Assembly (NCBI GenBank): GCA_029582165.1
Contig: CM055889.1
Coordinates: forward strand, 31,371,927 to 31,435,926
Direction of reading: 5' to 3'
DNA: 64,000 nt
Source: Portulaca oleracea
Taxonomy: Eukaryota > Streptophyta > Magnoliopsida > Caryophyllales > Portulacaceae
Under the pieces are notes generated by a model. That model was not told where the DNA came from. It saw only the letters and a list, made by a program, of their open reading frames with translations, and ran no database searches. Position numbers and translations under genes: made by a program. Positions 12,331 to 22,836 of this stretch are shown piece after piece (position 1 is the first letter of the stretch; each line of letters begins with the position of its first letter).

Positions 12331-12951
12331 CTACCAAATGGCCAAGTTATAGCATGTAAAAGGGCACTCCTGAATGTGCCGCCCAAAATATATGAAGAAA
12401 TCTTCCCAATTGACCTTATTGTCATAGTTATAGCTGAATTTGATGTTATCTTAGGCATGGATTGGTTAGCCAAGCATGGAGCCAAGATAAAATGCGATGA
12501 AGGGATTGTTGTTTTGAAAAGTCAGTTAGGAGGTGAAGTTCATTTCAAGGATGAATTAGGAAAGCTCAATTGTATGATTGTCTCTTTGATGAAGGCAAGA
12601 AGGCTCATACGACAAGGAGCTGAAGGATATTTATGTTATATGATGGGAAGTAAGCCAGGGGATCTAGAAATCGAAGATATTCCCGTAGTAAGGGATTTTT
12701 CCAGATGTTTTTCCCGAAGAGCTAACTAGTCTACCCCCGAGGAGGGAAGACGATTTTGAAATAGAGCTACTACTAGGTACGCAATCAATATCAAAGGCGC
12801 CTTATCGGATAACACCCGCTGAGTTGAAAGTGCTCAAGACCCATCTGGATAAGTTGATTCAGTTATTAGAGTTTATAAGGCCAAGTGTTTCTCCTTGGGG
12901 AGCACCAGTTTTGGATGTTAAGAAAAAGGATGGCAGCCTGAGGCTGTGTAT
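12331..12951 (+). pseudogene. Tekay-type pol, 5' part: protease C-term and RT start
   Basis: The frame through 12331-12700 reads LPNGQVIACKRALLNV and then EFDVILGMDWLAKHGA, the C-terminal hallmark of gypsy protease. The catalytic Asp-Ser/Thr-Gly segment that should precede it is not seen. A frameshift near 12700 leads to the linker 'PDVFPEEL...', then [10 protein letters not shown] and [19 protein letters not shown], the start of reverse transcriptase. At 12951 the frame is cut by the Athila insertion, and the next residues of the RT resume at 26764. Confidence 0.85.
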
Positions 12952-14637
12952 TGTTTAGACCCGATTTCGAGTCTAAATACCGCCTAAATCCTTAGGCTTT
13001 TAACTTGTTTCGTAGCTTATTTTAATAACTTTTAATGCGTTTTGGTTACTTTAGTAGTTTCCGAAGTGTTTTACTCAACACGATTCTAAATGGGCCAATT
13101 TTGCACCAATCTTGGGAATCCCGAGATTCCCTAAGATTCCACGAGCCCTGGACGTGTCAAAGCGTGATTAGAAGGGCGTCATGTAGAAAGCGTGAGCGGA
13201 AGCAATGGTTGAAGAGCCTCTGAAGAAGCGTGGCGAGAGACCGCGTGGCCGGTCACCTTGACCATAGCCACGCGGTATGATTGAGCCATGACCTAAGGAA
13301 GAAGCCTTGCACCGAGATAGGCCGTGGTCACGGTCACTCGGCCGTAGCCATGGTGGGATCCTACCACGAGGAAGAAGTGGCCGAACTAGACCATGGCCAC
13401 GGTCTCCCATGGCCGTAGCTACGGCGGTGCGAAGGCGAAAAGTTATCGACCCTAATCGCCTGACCGTGACCACGCGGTGCATAGAGACCATGCCAGCGGA
13501 TGCGGCGAAGACAAGAAATCGCCGCCTTACGCGGGCCGTGGCCACTGCCACGGCCGTGCCCACGGTCCCCTGCGGGCCAGTTTTGTCTGTTGTGTAAAAT
13601 GATGAGTTTTGAGTAACAACCTTGATTACTATTTAATGTATTTTAGGTCATTTTACTAGGGGGATTAGACAGCAGTTTTTATCTATCTTTTATGATACTT
13701 TAGCACTCTTTATCACATTTTTAAGTCTTAGATTAGGGGGATTAAGGAAGATCTTTGCTGAGATTATTGGTTCTTGTATTGGATTCTCTTGATTATTATT
13801 GGAAGTTTGAAGATTATTCTCAACTTTAGAGCATTGGAGCTTTATTATTCTGAAGTTTTCTCCCTTGTCATCACAATCCATGAGCATTTCTTAATCTCTC
13901 TCTCTCTCTAATTTATTGCTTATTTATTAATCTCTGTTTTTGATATTGTTGGTGTTGTTGAATGTTTATTGTCATCTTGTTTACTCGATTAAGCATGAAT
14001 GAAGTTGTTGATGTTATTATCATGATAGTTAGGATGTTTAGTGGCTAGAACCTTAATGGGTTACGGAGATATTAAGGGTGTGAATGGGTGATTAGGTTTG
14101 GGTTAGCAATATTAGTGAGCAACTAGTTAGGAAATCAATTTCCCAATCCTATCCTTCCCTCGAATGGGATGTATTTGGGTGCGAAAGCATCCCGAATACA
14201 TCCAACGCTTGGACGGTAGGAATTAGGATAGTTAGTATTCTAGTTCGCGAAAGCGAATAGAAACTAACTAGGAAATTCCGTTCCATTAACTTTCCCGGGT
14301 CTGTCGATGGATTTTGGGGAAGTTAATCCGGACTATCCTTGAAAGAGGAAGCCCGGTGGGTATTTTTTCTAACGGAATTACCATTTAATTTCCCTTTCTC
14401 ATTACGCTCTTGTTGCGAAACCCATTTCCTCATTCCCGCTTGCATCCCGAAAGTCTCCCGACACCCATTGTTTTACCTTTTTTACTGAACATAGCGTGTT
14501 TGTGTTGTTTTCACCCTAAAGTCTTTCATCCTTTCATGATCATAAACCATACCTAGAGTCAACTAGTTGCAGCTAAGGCCCCTAGATCCCTGTGGAAGAA
14601 CGATAAAACCGTGGTCTTACAAACCACTCGACTAACA
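12952..14637 (+). repeat. Athila 5' LTR
   Basis: 1686 bp. It contains a GC-rich block (about 13190-13580) of dyad motifs of the ACCGTGGCCACGGT kind, which differs by small indels from the same block of the 3' LTR. The remaining parts match closely, including GGTGTGAATGGGTGATTAGG and AAGCCCGGTGGGTATTTT blocks. Arg-rich ORFs across the GC block are artefacts of the repeated motif. Confidence 0.95.
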
Positions 14638-14640
14638 AAA

Positions 14641-14658
14641 TGGCGTCGTTGTCGGGGA
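14641..14658 (+). other. Primer-binding site, tRNA-Asp type
   Basis: TGGCGTCGTTGTCGGGGA lies 3 bases after the LTR end. It matches the tRNA-Asp primer site typical of Athila/Tat elements at 16 of 18 positions. Both differences are C-to-T at CpG places. Confidence 0.85.
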
Positions 14659-14774
14659 GCAAGCGCACCTAGCTTAGCTCTTTGTCCTTAGGTTGTTTAA
14701 GATCATTTCACTGCTAGAGATTTTGTTATCCTTAGTTACTGGAAATTTGATTCTTCTGTTTGTTCCTTTTGTGC

Positions 14775-16500
14775 ATGCGGACTCGCTCTCGACGTGGCCA
14801 AACTCCTGTAACTCCACCGAACCCGAATCCGGAGAGTATTATTCGACAAGCTAACGCCGGTTCGAGACGAGCTAGACAACAAAGGGAGCGAGAGATGATC
14901 GAAATTCCAATGGCTGAAGGAGAGCAAATTCCACCCCGTACCTTAGCATCATATTCCTTACCATCATGGGTACAGGAGGCGATCCCATCACATTACCAGA
15001 ATTACCACCGAATGCATCTTTCGAGTTCAAGCCATATTTATTGGAAATTTTTGAGAACACCCCGTACCATGGAGGAGAGCATGAAAATCCTATTGACCAC
15101 ATCAACACATTCGAGCAACGCATCGGCTTCGTACAAATGAATGGAGTTTCCCCGAATACATGAAGCTGAAGTTTTTCCCTCTTACCTTGAAGGGGAACGC
15201 ATTACTATGGCTCAACACGTGTCCGCCCGGAACTTATTCAACATGGGATGCCCTTAGCCACGACTTTCTTCAAAGGTTTTTCCCCAATGATGAGACGTGT
15301 CGGTTGAGACAAGCCATCATGAGCTTCAAGCAAGAGCCCGATGAGTCATTATTCGAAGCATGGGGGAGATTCAAAGGTCTCCAATGGAGGTGTCCACATC
15401 ATAATCTTGAGGATTGGTTATTGTTGCATCACTTCTATTCCGGATTGAGTAGCTCTTTGCGAGAATCCATCGATCATGCCTCGGGGGGCATGTTCCTCAA
15501 GAAGACGGCGAAGGAAGCAAACGTATTTCTTCACGAGCTATCTCAAAACTCCTCGTTGGGAGGCGTGTAGTCGAGATGGTCCTCCTCTAGAAAGCAACCT
15601 ACCATTAAATTTCTCATGAATGTCGTTCTTGAGATGCAACAAAAGGTAACTTTGGAGGAAACCACAAGGCAAATAAAGGCGGCCCAAGAAGTACCTATTC
15701 TTATTCCGGATGCCCGAGTCTTGGTATGTGATTTTTGTGGAGGGTCACATTCTTCGAAGCGATGTGAAGAGTATCAAACCGAGCAAGTCCAAGCCATCTA
15801 TCCCAACAATAACCTCTCCTATACCAATCAAACCCCCATTCGTCCCCGTGGGAATTACGCCTACAACCAACAAGCTCCCCTAAACCAAAACCCACCCCCC
15901 GGTTTCCCAAATCAAAATTTCCGCCAATACCACCAAAACCACCACCAAAATCCTCACCAAGGTCAATCTTCCCAAGCGCCCAAACCATCACAACCAGAAA
16001 CCCTTGACCAAACCCTCCAAAAGTTGGCCTTAACTCAAGAGAAGATAGCCTTATCTCAAGAAAAGATGGCCTTAGACCGAGAAAAAGACCAAACTCGCAT
16101 TAAGAACCTCGAGTTACTATTGGCCCAATTGGCACAACAATCTCAACATATCCAATCTTTGCCTAGCCAATCCTAACCTAACCCAAAGGGGCAACTTAAT
16201 ACGATTACTTTGAGGAGTGGCAAGGAGATTGCTGGACCTAGAATGGTGGGAGAGGAGGTTTTGGGTGACAAAGAAGGTGACGTGGTGGATATCTCGGACG
16301 AGGAAGATTTGTTGGAGAAGCGAGAAAGTGAGTTAGTATTAGGTGAGGAAGTTGAGAGAGCACATGAGGATGAATTGGGAGAGTCTAGTAAAGAACAAGA
16401 GGAGATGGAGAAGTTAAGGAAAGGGAAAGGAAAAATACAATCCAGACTATTGAGAAGCCAAAGCTACCACCGGTCCCTTTTCCCGATCGGTTAGCAAAGC
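14775..16500 (+). pseudogene. Athila gag (broken)
   Basis: Gag forms the particle in which element RNA is packaged. Translation would start at MRTRSRRGQTPVTPP (14775). The reading shifts near 14960 into the frame with ELPPNASFEFKPYLLEI, then again at about 15160 into MKLKFFPLTLKGNALLWLN, the core retrotransposon-gag domain (to about 15550, SFKQEPDESLFEAWGRFK). In-frame stops follow at 15568-15570 and 16174-16176. A CCHC-like knuckle, CDFCGGSHSSKRC (spacing 2-3-4 rather than 2-4-4), lies near 15730-15770, then a Gln/Pro/Asn-rich stretch and a heptad-like LALTQEKIALSQEKMALDRE segment (coiled coil likely). TITLRSGKEI after the second stop is the usual gag/protease linker. Confidence 0.9.
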
Positions 16501-16535
16501 CAAAATCCGATGCAAAGTTTTCATAATTCATTGAG

Positions 16536-17642
16536 ATGCTCAAGAAGCTTCAAGTGAACATTCCATTTCTTGATTCCATCTCTGAAGTTCCGTCCTTCAA
16601 GAAGCATTTGAAGGAGCTTCTCACGAGCAAGAGAAGAATTCAAGAGAAATCTACGATCCATTTGACGACGGATTGTAGTGCAATCATCGATAACAAATCA
16701 CCGGAGAAATTAGCCGACCCCGGAAGTTTTTCTATTCCATGCACCATTGGTGACATGCGAATTGGTCGTGCCCTTTGTGATCTAGGAGCAAGTGTAAGTG
16801 TCATGCCTTATTCGATTTGCAAGAAGTTAAATCTCGACGATCTTGCTCCTACAACAATTAATCTTCAATTGGTCGACCGTTCCGTGCGAAGACCGTTGGG
16901 AATATTGGAAGATATCCCTGTCCAAGTGGGGCGGTTTTTGATTCCTTGTGATTTTGTGATCTTGGAGATAGAGGAAGATAACAACATCCCTATTATTTTT
17001 GGAAGGCCGTTCCTTGCTACGGCGGGAGCCATTATCGATGTGAAGAATGGAAGCATGTCGTTGAATGTCGGGAATGAAAGCATAATTTTTCAACTTGAGG
17101 GGTCATTGAAGGGTCCTTCGTATGGGGATTCATGCTATGCCATTGATATGATGGAGTTCCTTGTTGATGAGTATATTGAGGACTCCCGTCTTCTTGAATC
17201 TATTTGCGATGATCCCTTGGGAGCTTGCTTATTGCAGTCTTTCCAATTTGAGACCGACGGCACCGATATTACTTTCTTCACCAACCTTCTTGACTCTTCA
17301 CCCATGCATAAGGAGATTATTATTGATGAGCCTTATATGGAGTGTATGGAGATTCAAGATGCGATCTTCAAAGGTATGTATTCTTCTCAAATTCAATCTT
17401 CTACTCCTTTAGAGCTTAAAGCCTTACCCCCTTCCCTCCAATATGCTTTCTTGGATGATGAGAAATCTTATCCTGTCATTGTGAATGCGAATTTGAATGA
17501 TTTTGAATTGTCCAAGTTGCTTGATTTGCTTAGAAAACATAGGGATGCATTGGGTTATAGGATAGAAGACTTAAAAGGTTTATCCCCTTCCATATGCATG
17601 CATTTGATTGATTTGCTAGAAGATGCCAAGCCTACCAGGTAA
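16536..17642 (+). pseudogene. Athila protease region of gag-pol
   Basis: An aspartic protease that would cut the gag-pol polyprotein. The catalytic motif is CDLGASVSVMP, with Asp at residue 82 of this open frame (codon 16779). The flap and C-terminal motif IPIIFGRPFLATAGAIIDV follows near residues 150-170. The upstream stretch MLKKLQVNIPFLDSISEVP is the linker conserved in Athila polyproteins, so the frame begins upstream of this ATG and is closed there by a stop (about 16522). The frame ends at TAA 17640-17642 inside the linker to RT, and the RT continues in the same frame. Confidence 0.9.
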
Positions 17643-17666
17643 CCCCAACGTCGCTTAAATCCCAAA

Positions 17667-18940
17667 ATGCAAGAAGTGGTTAAAAAGGAGGTAGTAAAGT
17701 TGCTAGCTGTTGGGATCATCTTCCCCATCGCAAATAGCGAATGGGTAAGCCTGGTTCAGTGTGTGCCCAAGAAGGGTGGATTGACCGTAATTGAAAATGA
17801 CAAGAAAGAACTAGTTAGTACCCGGACCGTCACCGGTTGGCAGATGTGTATCGATTACCGCCAATTAAACAAAGTAATAAAGAAGGACCATTTCCCCCTT
17901 CCCTTTATTGACCAGATGTTAGAACGGTTGGCGGGTCATTCGCATTTTTGCTTTTTGGATGGGAACTCGGGTTTCTTTCAAATTCCAATCCACCCCTCAC
18001 ATCAAGAAAAAACCACCTTCAATTGCCCATATGGACATTTGCTTATCGTCGCATGCCATTTGGTTTATGTAATGCCCCTGGGACTTTTCAACGTTGTATG
18101 ATGGCTATTTTTAGCGATTTTATTGAAAAATGTATGGAAGTCTTTATGGATGATTTTTCTGTGTACGGAAATTCTTTCGATGACTGTTTGCTAAATTTGG
18201 AGAAAGTGTTAACTCGTTGTGAGGAAGTGGATCTAGTTCTGAATTGGGAGAAATGCCACTTCATGGTGGAACAAGGTATCGTTCTGGGTCACTTAATTTC
18301 TTCTAAGGGCATCGAAGTAGATAAGGCCAAAGTTGAGGTTATAGAGCGCCTACCACCCCCAGTTTCCGTTAAGGGGGTGCGTAGTTTCCTTGGCCATGCC
18401 GGCTTTTATCGCCGGTTCGTCAAAGATTTTTCAAAAATTGCTCGACCTCTAACTGACCTCTTGTGCAAAGATGCCCCTTTCATTTTCACTGATGAGTGCC
18501 TTGAGTCGTTTTATAGGTTGGAGCAGGCTTTGATTTCCGCTCCGGTAGTTCAACCTCCGGATTGGACGCTACCCTTTGAGATTATGGCCGACGCGAGCGA
18601 CTTCGCCGTAGGAGCGTGTTTGACCCAAACAGTAGACAAGAAGCCAAGGGTCATCTATTACGCAAGCCATGCGCTTGATAGCGCCCAAAGGAACTACACT
18701 ACCACGGAAACGGAGCTTTTGGCGATCGTTTTTGCGCTCAACAAATTCCGGCAATACCTCATGTTCTCTAAGGTGGTAGTCTACACGGATCATGCCGCTA
18801 TCAAATACTTGATGGGAAAGAAGGAGACAAAACCGAGACTTATACGGTGGGTCTTGCTTATGCAAGAATTTGATTTGGAAATTCGCGATAAGGCGGGCAC
18901 AAAGAATGTCGTAGCCGATCACCTTTCGAGGATTCTTGTC
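17667..18940 (+). pseudogene. Athila reverse transcriptase and RNase H
   Basis: Would copy element RNA to DNA and remove the RNA strand. RT motifs in order: [41 protein letters not shown], then a frameshift near 18035 and [18 protein letters not shown], the active site [22 protein letters not shown], and [14 protein letters not shown]. RNase H follows with [39 protein letters not shown] and VVADHLSRI. Apart from the frameshift the domain is unbroken, so decay is moderate. It is in frame with the protease before the shift and with the integrase after it. Confidence 0.95.
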
Positions 18941-20299
18941 GACTTGGAAGACACCCAACCGATTGTAGACGCTTTCCCGGACGAACGACTCTTGGCTATC
19001 AACTCGCATCCTTGGTATGCGGATATTGTAAATTATTTGGCGAGCGAAGTGATCCCTCAACACTTGAACCATCATCAAAGGAAGAAATTCCTCCACGACA
19101 TGAAGCATTACTTTTGGGATGATCCTTTCCTTTTCCGTCTTGGAAATGACGGGATGTACCGGCTGTGTATTCCCGAGAGTGAAGTGCAATCTATTTTGAC
19201 CCATTGTCATGTATTTCCGGTAGGAGGTCACGGTGGCCCCCAAAAGACGGCGGCAAGGGTTTTGCAAACCGGCTATTGGTGGCCGACTCTTTTTCATGAC
19301 ACCCATCTGCATGTCAAGCAATGTGACAGGTGTCAAAGGTCCGGTAACATCTCCCGGAAGAATGACGCACCGTTGAACTATATTCTTGAGGTGGAAGCTT
19401 TCGATGTATGAGGATTGGACTTTATGGGTCCTTTCCCGTCGTCAAGGGGTTTCCAATACATCCTAGTGGCGGTAGACTATGTCACAAAGTGGGTCGAGGC
19501 CATCCCATGTATAAGATGTGATGGGAAATCCGTTTTGAAATTCTTGAAAAAGACCCTATTCCCAAGATTTGGCATTCCACGGGTCATCATTAGTGACAAC
19601 GGTTCCCATTTCATCGAAAAGAGATTCGAGTCTCTCTTGGAGAAGTATGGCATCAAGCATAAGAAGGGACTTCCTTACCATCCACAAACACAAGGTCAAG
19701 TGGAAATCTCCAACCGTTCCATCAAGGAGATCTTAGAGAAGACGGTTAACTCTTCAAGGAAAGATTGGGTAGAAAAATTGGATGAAGTTTTGTGGGCATA
19801 TCGCACCGCTTTCAAGACACCGATCGGCACTACTCCTTACCGTCTTGTCTACGGGAAGGCATGTCACTTCCCCGTAGAACTTGAGCACAAAACCACGTGG
19901 GCAATCAAGAAGTTGAACTTCGATCTCAAGGCAGCTGGAGGTAGTCGGTTATTTCAATTAGAAGAACTTGAGGAGTTGAGGCGTCATGCATATGAGAACA
20001 ACAAGATCTACAAGGAGAGAACGAAGGCATGGCATGACAAGAGGTTGAACCGACGTGAGTTTGTGGTAGGCGATAGGGTTCTCATTTTCAATTCAAGGCT
20101 GAAGTTGTTCTCTGGGAAATTGAGATCACGGTGGTCCGGACCATTCGAAATAGTGAGAATTCTTTCCGCCGGAGTAGTTGAGTTGAAAGATGCCCAAGGG
20201 AAGTGTTTCAAAGCAAACTCATCGAAACTCAAACCATGCATCATGGGTGAGGAATATGTCAGGATAGTTGTGACATACCTCGCGGATTTTGGAAATTGA
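18941..20299 (+). pseudogene. Athila integrase
   Basis: Would insert the DNA copy in the genome. A zinc-binding HHCC region lies at about 19190-19340 ([12 protein letters not shown] ... CDRCQRSG). An in-frame TGA at 19409-19411 separates it from the core. The catalytic DDE residues are visible: Asp in [12 protein letters not shown], Asp in IISDNGSHF, and Glu in [17 protein letters not shown]. The C-terminal part [14 protein letters not shown] is the GPY/F module. The frame ends at 20299. No chromodomain follows, as expected for Athila. Confidence 0.93.
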
Positions 20300-21369
20300 A
20301 AAGCATTGGAAAAGGTCGAGCTAGGACCTACAAAACAAGCACCCGGGAGAGGTATGAACTACTTCCCCTCTTTTAGTGTTTTCTTTCAATTTTTAGTTCT
20401 TTCATTTTTATTTCCTTTATTTTAGTGCCTTTCTTCTTCCTTTGTTTTATCTTATTAGAAAAGAAAAATAATTTAGAGATAAAAATGCGAAAAAAGAAAA
20501 TCAGAAAAGTTTGAAAAGAAGAAAAAAAAAATCGTGAGTGGTTCTATGAGAGTCGGGGTTTGAAAGTGTCTTTGAGTATTGAGAGAATGTCCTTGAATGA
20601 TAATTGAGTGAGAAAGAAAAGGGAGTGGATGACAAGAGGGTAGATTTTAGGACTTAACAATTTTTCTCCAAGTTTTGAGCCTTGTAGATGTTGGAGATGG
20701 ACCGAAAGGGACCGTGCCAACGGTGGGAGTCACCACAGCCACGGCCAGTATACTCAAAGTTGCTCCCAGTTTAGCCAAGCCGAAGATCACCGTGCCCACG
20801 GTGGAAGTCGCCGCAGCCACGGTCTCATCGCAGCATGATTCTTGGAAATTTTGGTCCCGAACATCACCGTGACCACGGTGAGGTTCACCGCAGCCACGGT
20901 CTCCGCCCTGCTTTTTCCCTTCTTTTTCCCTCACCCGAATCACACCGTGCCCACGGTCAAATGGACCGTGGCCACGGTTTGTCGAAAACCTGTGATATGT
21001 CGGGGGTTCCATATCATTTCCCCCTCATTTCTCTTTCACTTTCTTCCTCACTCTCACCTTCGAAAACCCTCACCAAACCCTAAAACTCGAATTCTCTTCC
21101 AAAATTCGACAAACCCACCACCAATTCCCCCATTTCTCCCAACTCCCTCCTACAATTCGAACCCTAGCTGTTGATTGCTCGACACTTTTTTGGGTCTTCT
21201 TCAAGCAAATTTCAGACCTCTTGTTCCTTGTGGGGCTCGAATCTCTCAAGGGAAGCTTTCAAATTTTTCAATCCAGGTATTCCTTGTTCGTTAATGCATC
21301 CAAGTTCGATTTACTAGTTGATTTTGGTTGTTGTGTGCGTTTTTCTCTACCTAGATCTAGGGTTCTTGA
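20300..21369 (+). other. Spacer between integrase and the env-position ORF
   Basis: It starts with an A-rich tract (20440-20540). At 20690-20985 it carries the same dyad motif as the LTR (ACCGTGCCCACGGT, ACCGTGACCACGGT, ACCGTGGCCACGGT and half-sites CAGCCACGG). A pyrimidine-rich stretch at 21010-21180 leads to the next ORF, with a possible splice acceptor context. No coding motif was seen. Confidence 0.7.
20690..20985. repeat. Internal cluster of CCGTG(N)CACGG dyads
   Basis: At least four complete dyads (around 20710, 20789, 20866 and 20945-20980) with intervening GCAGCCACGG half-sites. The clusters inside the Athila LTRs are built of the same unit. Confidence 0.8.
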
Positions 21370-22836
21370 ATGTTGAACATTAGAATGATGAAACCAAAAA
21401 GGGGTCGACCTAGGAAGCTCCCTCCATCACCACCACAGCTGCCATATTCTCTCGAATTGAGAAGGGCTCAACCAGCTACGTTCATCAAAAGTTGTCCTCG
21501 TGCCAAGGTTAATTTTCGTGATGAACCGCACAAGACTCGCTATGCTGAACTCCAGGAGCGACACATCTACGCTCCAGAGATTCTCTATGATGAGACAATC
21601 AACACTCTTTACTGTCGGTCCAGTTTCGACACTCTCGCTCAGGTACTTGTTTGGAAAGCACTTCTCAATATCAAGGAACCAATTATAGACCAGCCCGTAC
21701 TTGAATTCATGAGTTCACTTCAAGTCTTTAGTGATGGGTACCCTGAGGCCATTTTCAGCTATAGAGTGGGTGATAGGGAGCTAGAATGTTCTGTTCAAGA
21801 GTTTTGCCAAGCTTTGGAACTACCAGAGGATGGGGTATACTTCTGGGAGTGTGAGAAATTCGATGAACAAGAAGCGTGGAAGCGGTTAACTTGTTGGAGA
21901 AGAGCACCTATCGACTCCGAAGAAGGTCAGGCGAAGTTTTACTGCCCTCAGGAATCTCGAGCACAAGATTTTTGTAATCCTGCTGTCCGGTTTTTCCATT
22001 TGGTGATTGCTAATTCAGTGTTTGGGTGAGATGAGGAATGATCACATGTTCGTCCGGACGATCTCTTCATAATTTACAATACTTTGAAGGGGCAACGAGT
22101 GAACTTAGGCTCTTGCATCCTACATTGGTTAGGGGAGATGAGTATAACTGATAACTTCACCAACCTTGGAATGGGCCATATAATATGTCACTTCCTCCAG
22201 AAGCAAGGGTTTGGTGATTACCTGGGATTATGGAAGTCGCGCTATGTCCCTATCCCCATTGATAAGGGGCTGTTGATCGAAATGGAGATAATCTCTGAGC
22301 GTCATTCACGCACCGTCTACCATCATGGTTATGGCGATAGGAAAATCCGCATTCCTCTCGACCTAACTCATGCCGAAGAATGGCTCGATATTGCAAATAA
22401 TGAAAATTGGTCGTGCGGGCAATTTTATTGTTGGCCGTGGATAATTGGCGGTGTACCTATCCCCATTTCTAGTTTATTGCAAGAGTTTGAGGAGAATACC
22501 CATGAGAAGATGCCAGAGAGTTCGGCACAGCATGGGGATCTGGACCAAATCACTTCTGAAATCAAAGGCTTGAGTATCGAGATTCGTGAGCCGAACAAAC
22601 TTCTCCGTTCCCAGGTGAAGTTGCTCGAGGATCAACAAAAGCAGCTTGCGAACATCCAACGACACCTGCAGCACCACGATGAGTACCTCCGCCAACAAAA
22701 CCACTTCATGCGTGAGTGGAGTTTCCATCATTACACTGTTGAGGGCCGTTTCCCAGCACCTCTTGACTATGTGAATCCCTATTACCCATCCTTCTTTCCA
22801 CCACAACCCCGTCCTCCGCCGGGAGGGTCCGCTTGA
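21370..22836 (+). pseudogene. Athila ORF in the env position (broken)
   Basis: One frame runs from MLNIRMMKPKRGRPRKLPPS to a Pro-rich end (PQPRPPPGG), with stops only at 22027-22029 and 22039-22041. The N-terminus is basic, like an AT-hook/nuclear signal (KPKRGRPRK). The middle (RHIYAPEILYDETINTLYC, ELECSVQEFCQALELPEDG, FFHLVIANSVFG) resembles the Athila-specific 'plant transposon protein' ORF family. Residues near 22540-22730 look like a coiled coil (IKGLSIEIREPNKLL, LLEDQQKQLANIQRHLQHH). No signal peptide or membrane segment is evident, so I do not call it an envelope protein. Its role is unknown in the family. Confidence 0.75.

Noticed and set aside
13168..13563. Arg/Gly-rich open frames on both strands in the Athila LTR
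   Set aside because: They arise from the GC-rich palindromic repeats and are not kept in frame in the other LTR.
12952..14637. CRISPR-like repeated short motifs
   Set aside because: The motifs are irregular palindromes within a plant LTR, with no constant repeat-spacer pattern.
18569..19336. 255-codon open frame on the minus strand
   Set aside because: It is antisense to the RT/RNase H/integrase coding sequence and has no motif of its own.
22084..22836. Separate gene starting at 22084
   Set aside because: It is in the same frame as 21370-22029 and is its continuation after two stops.
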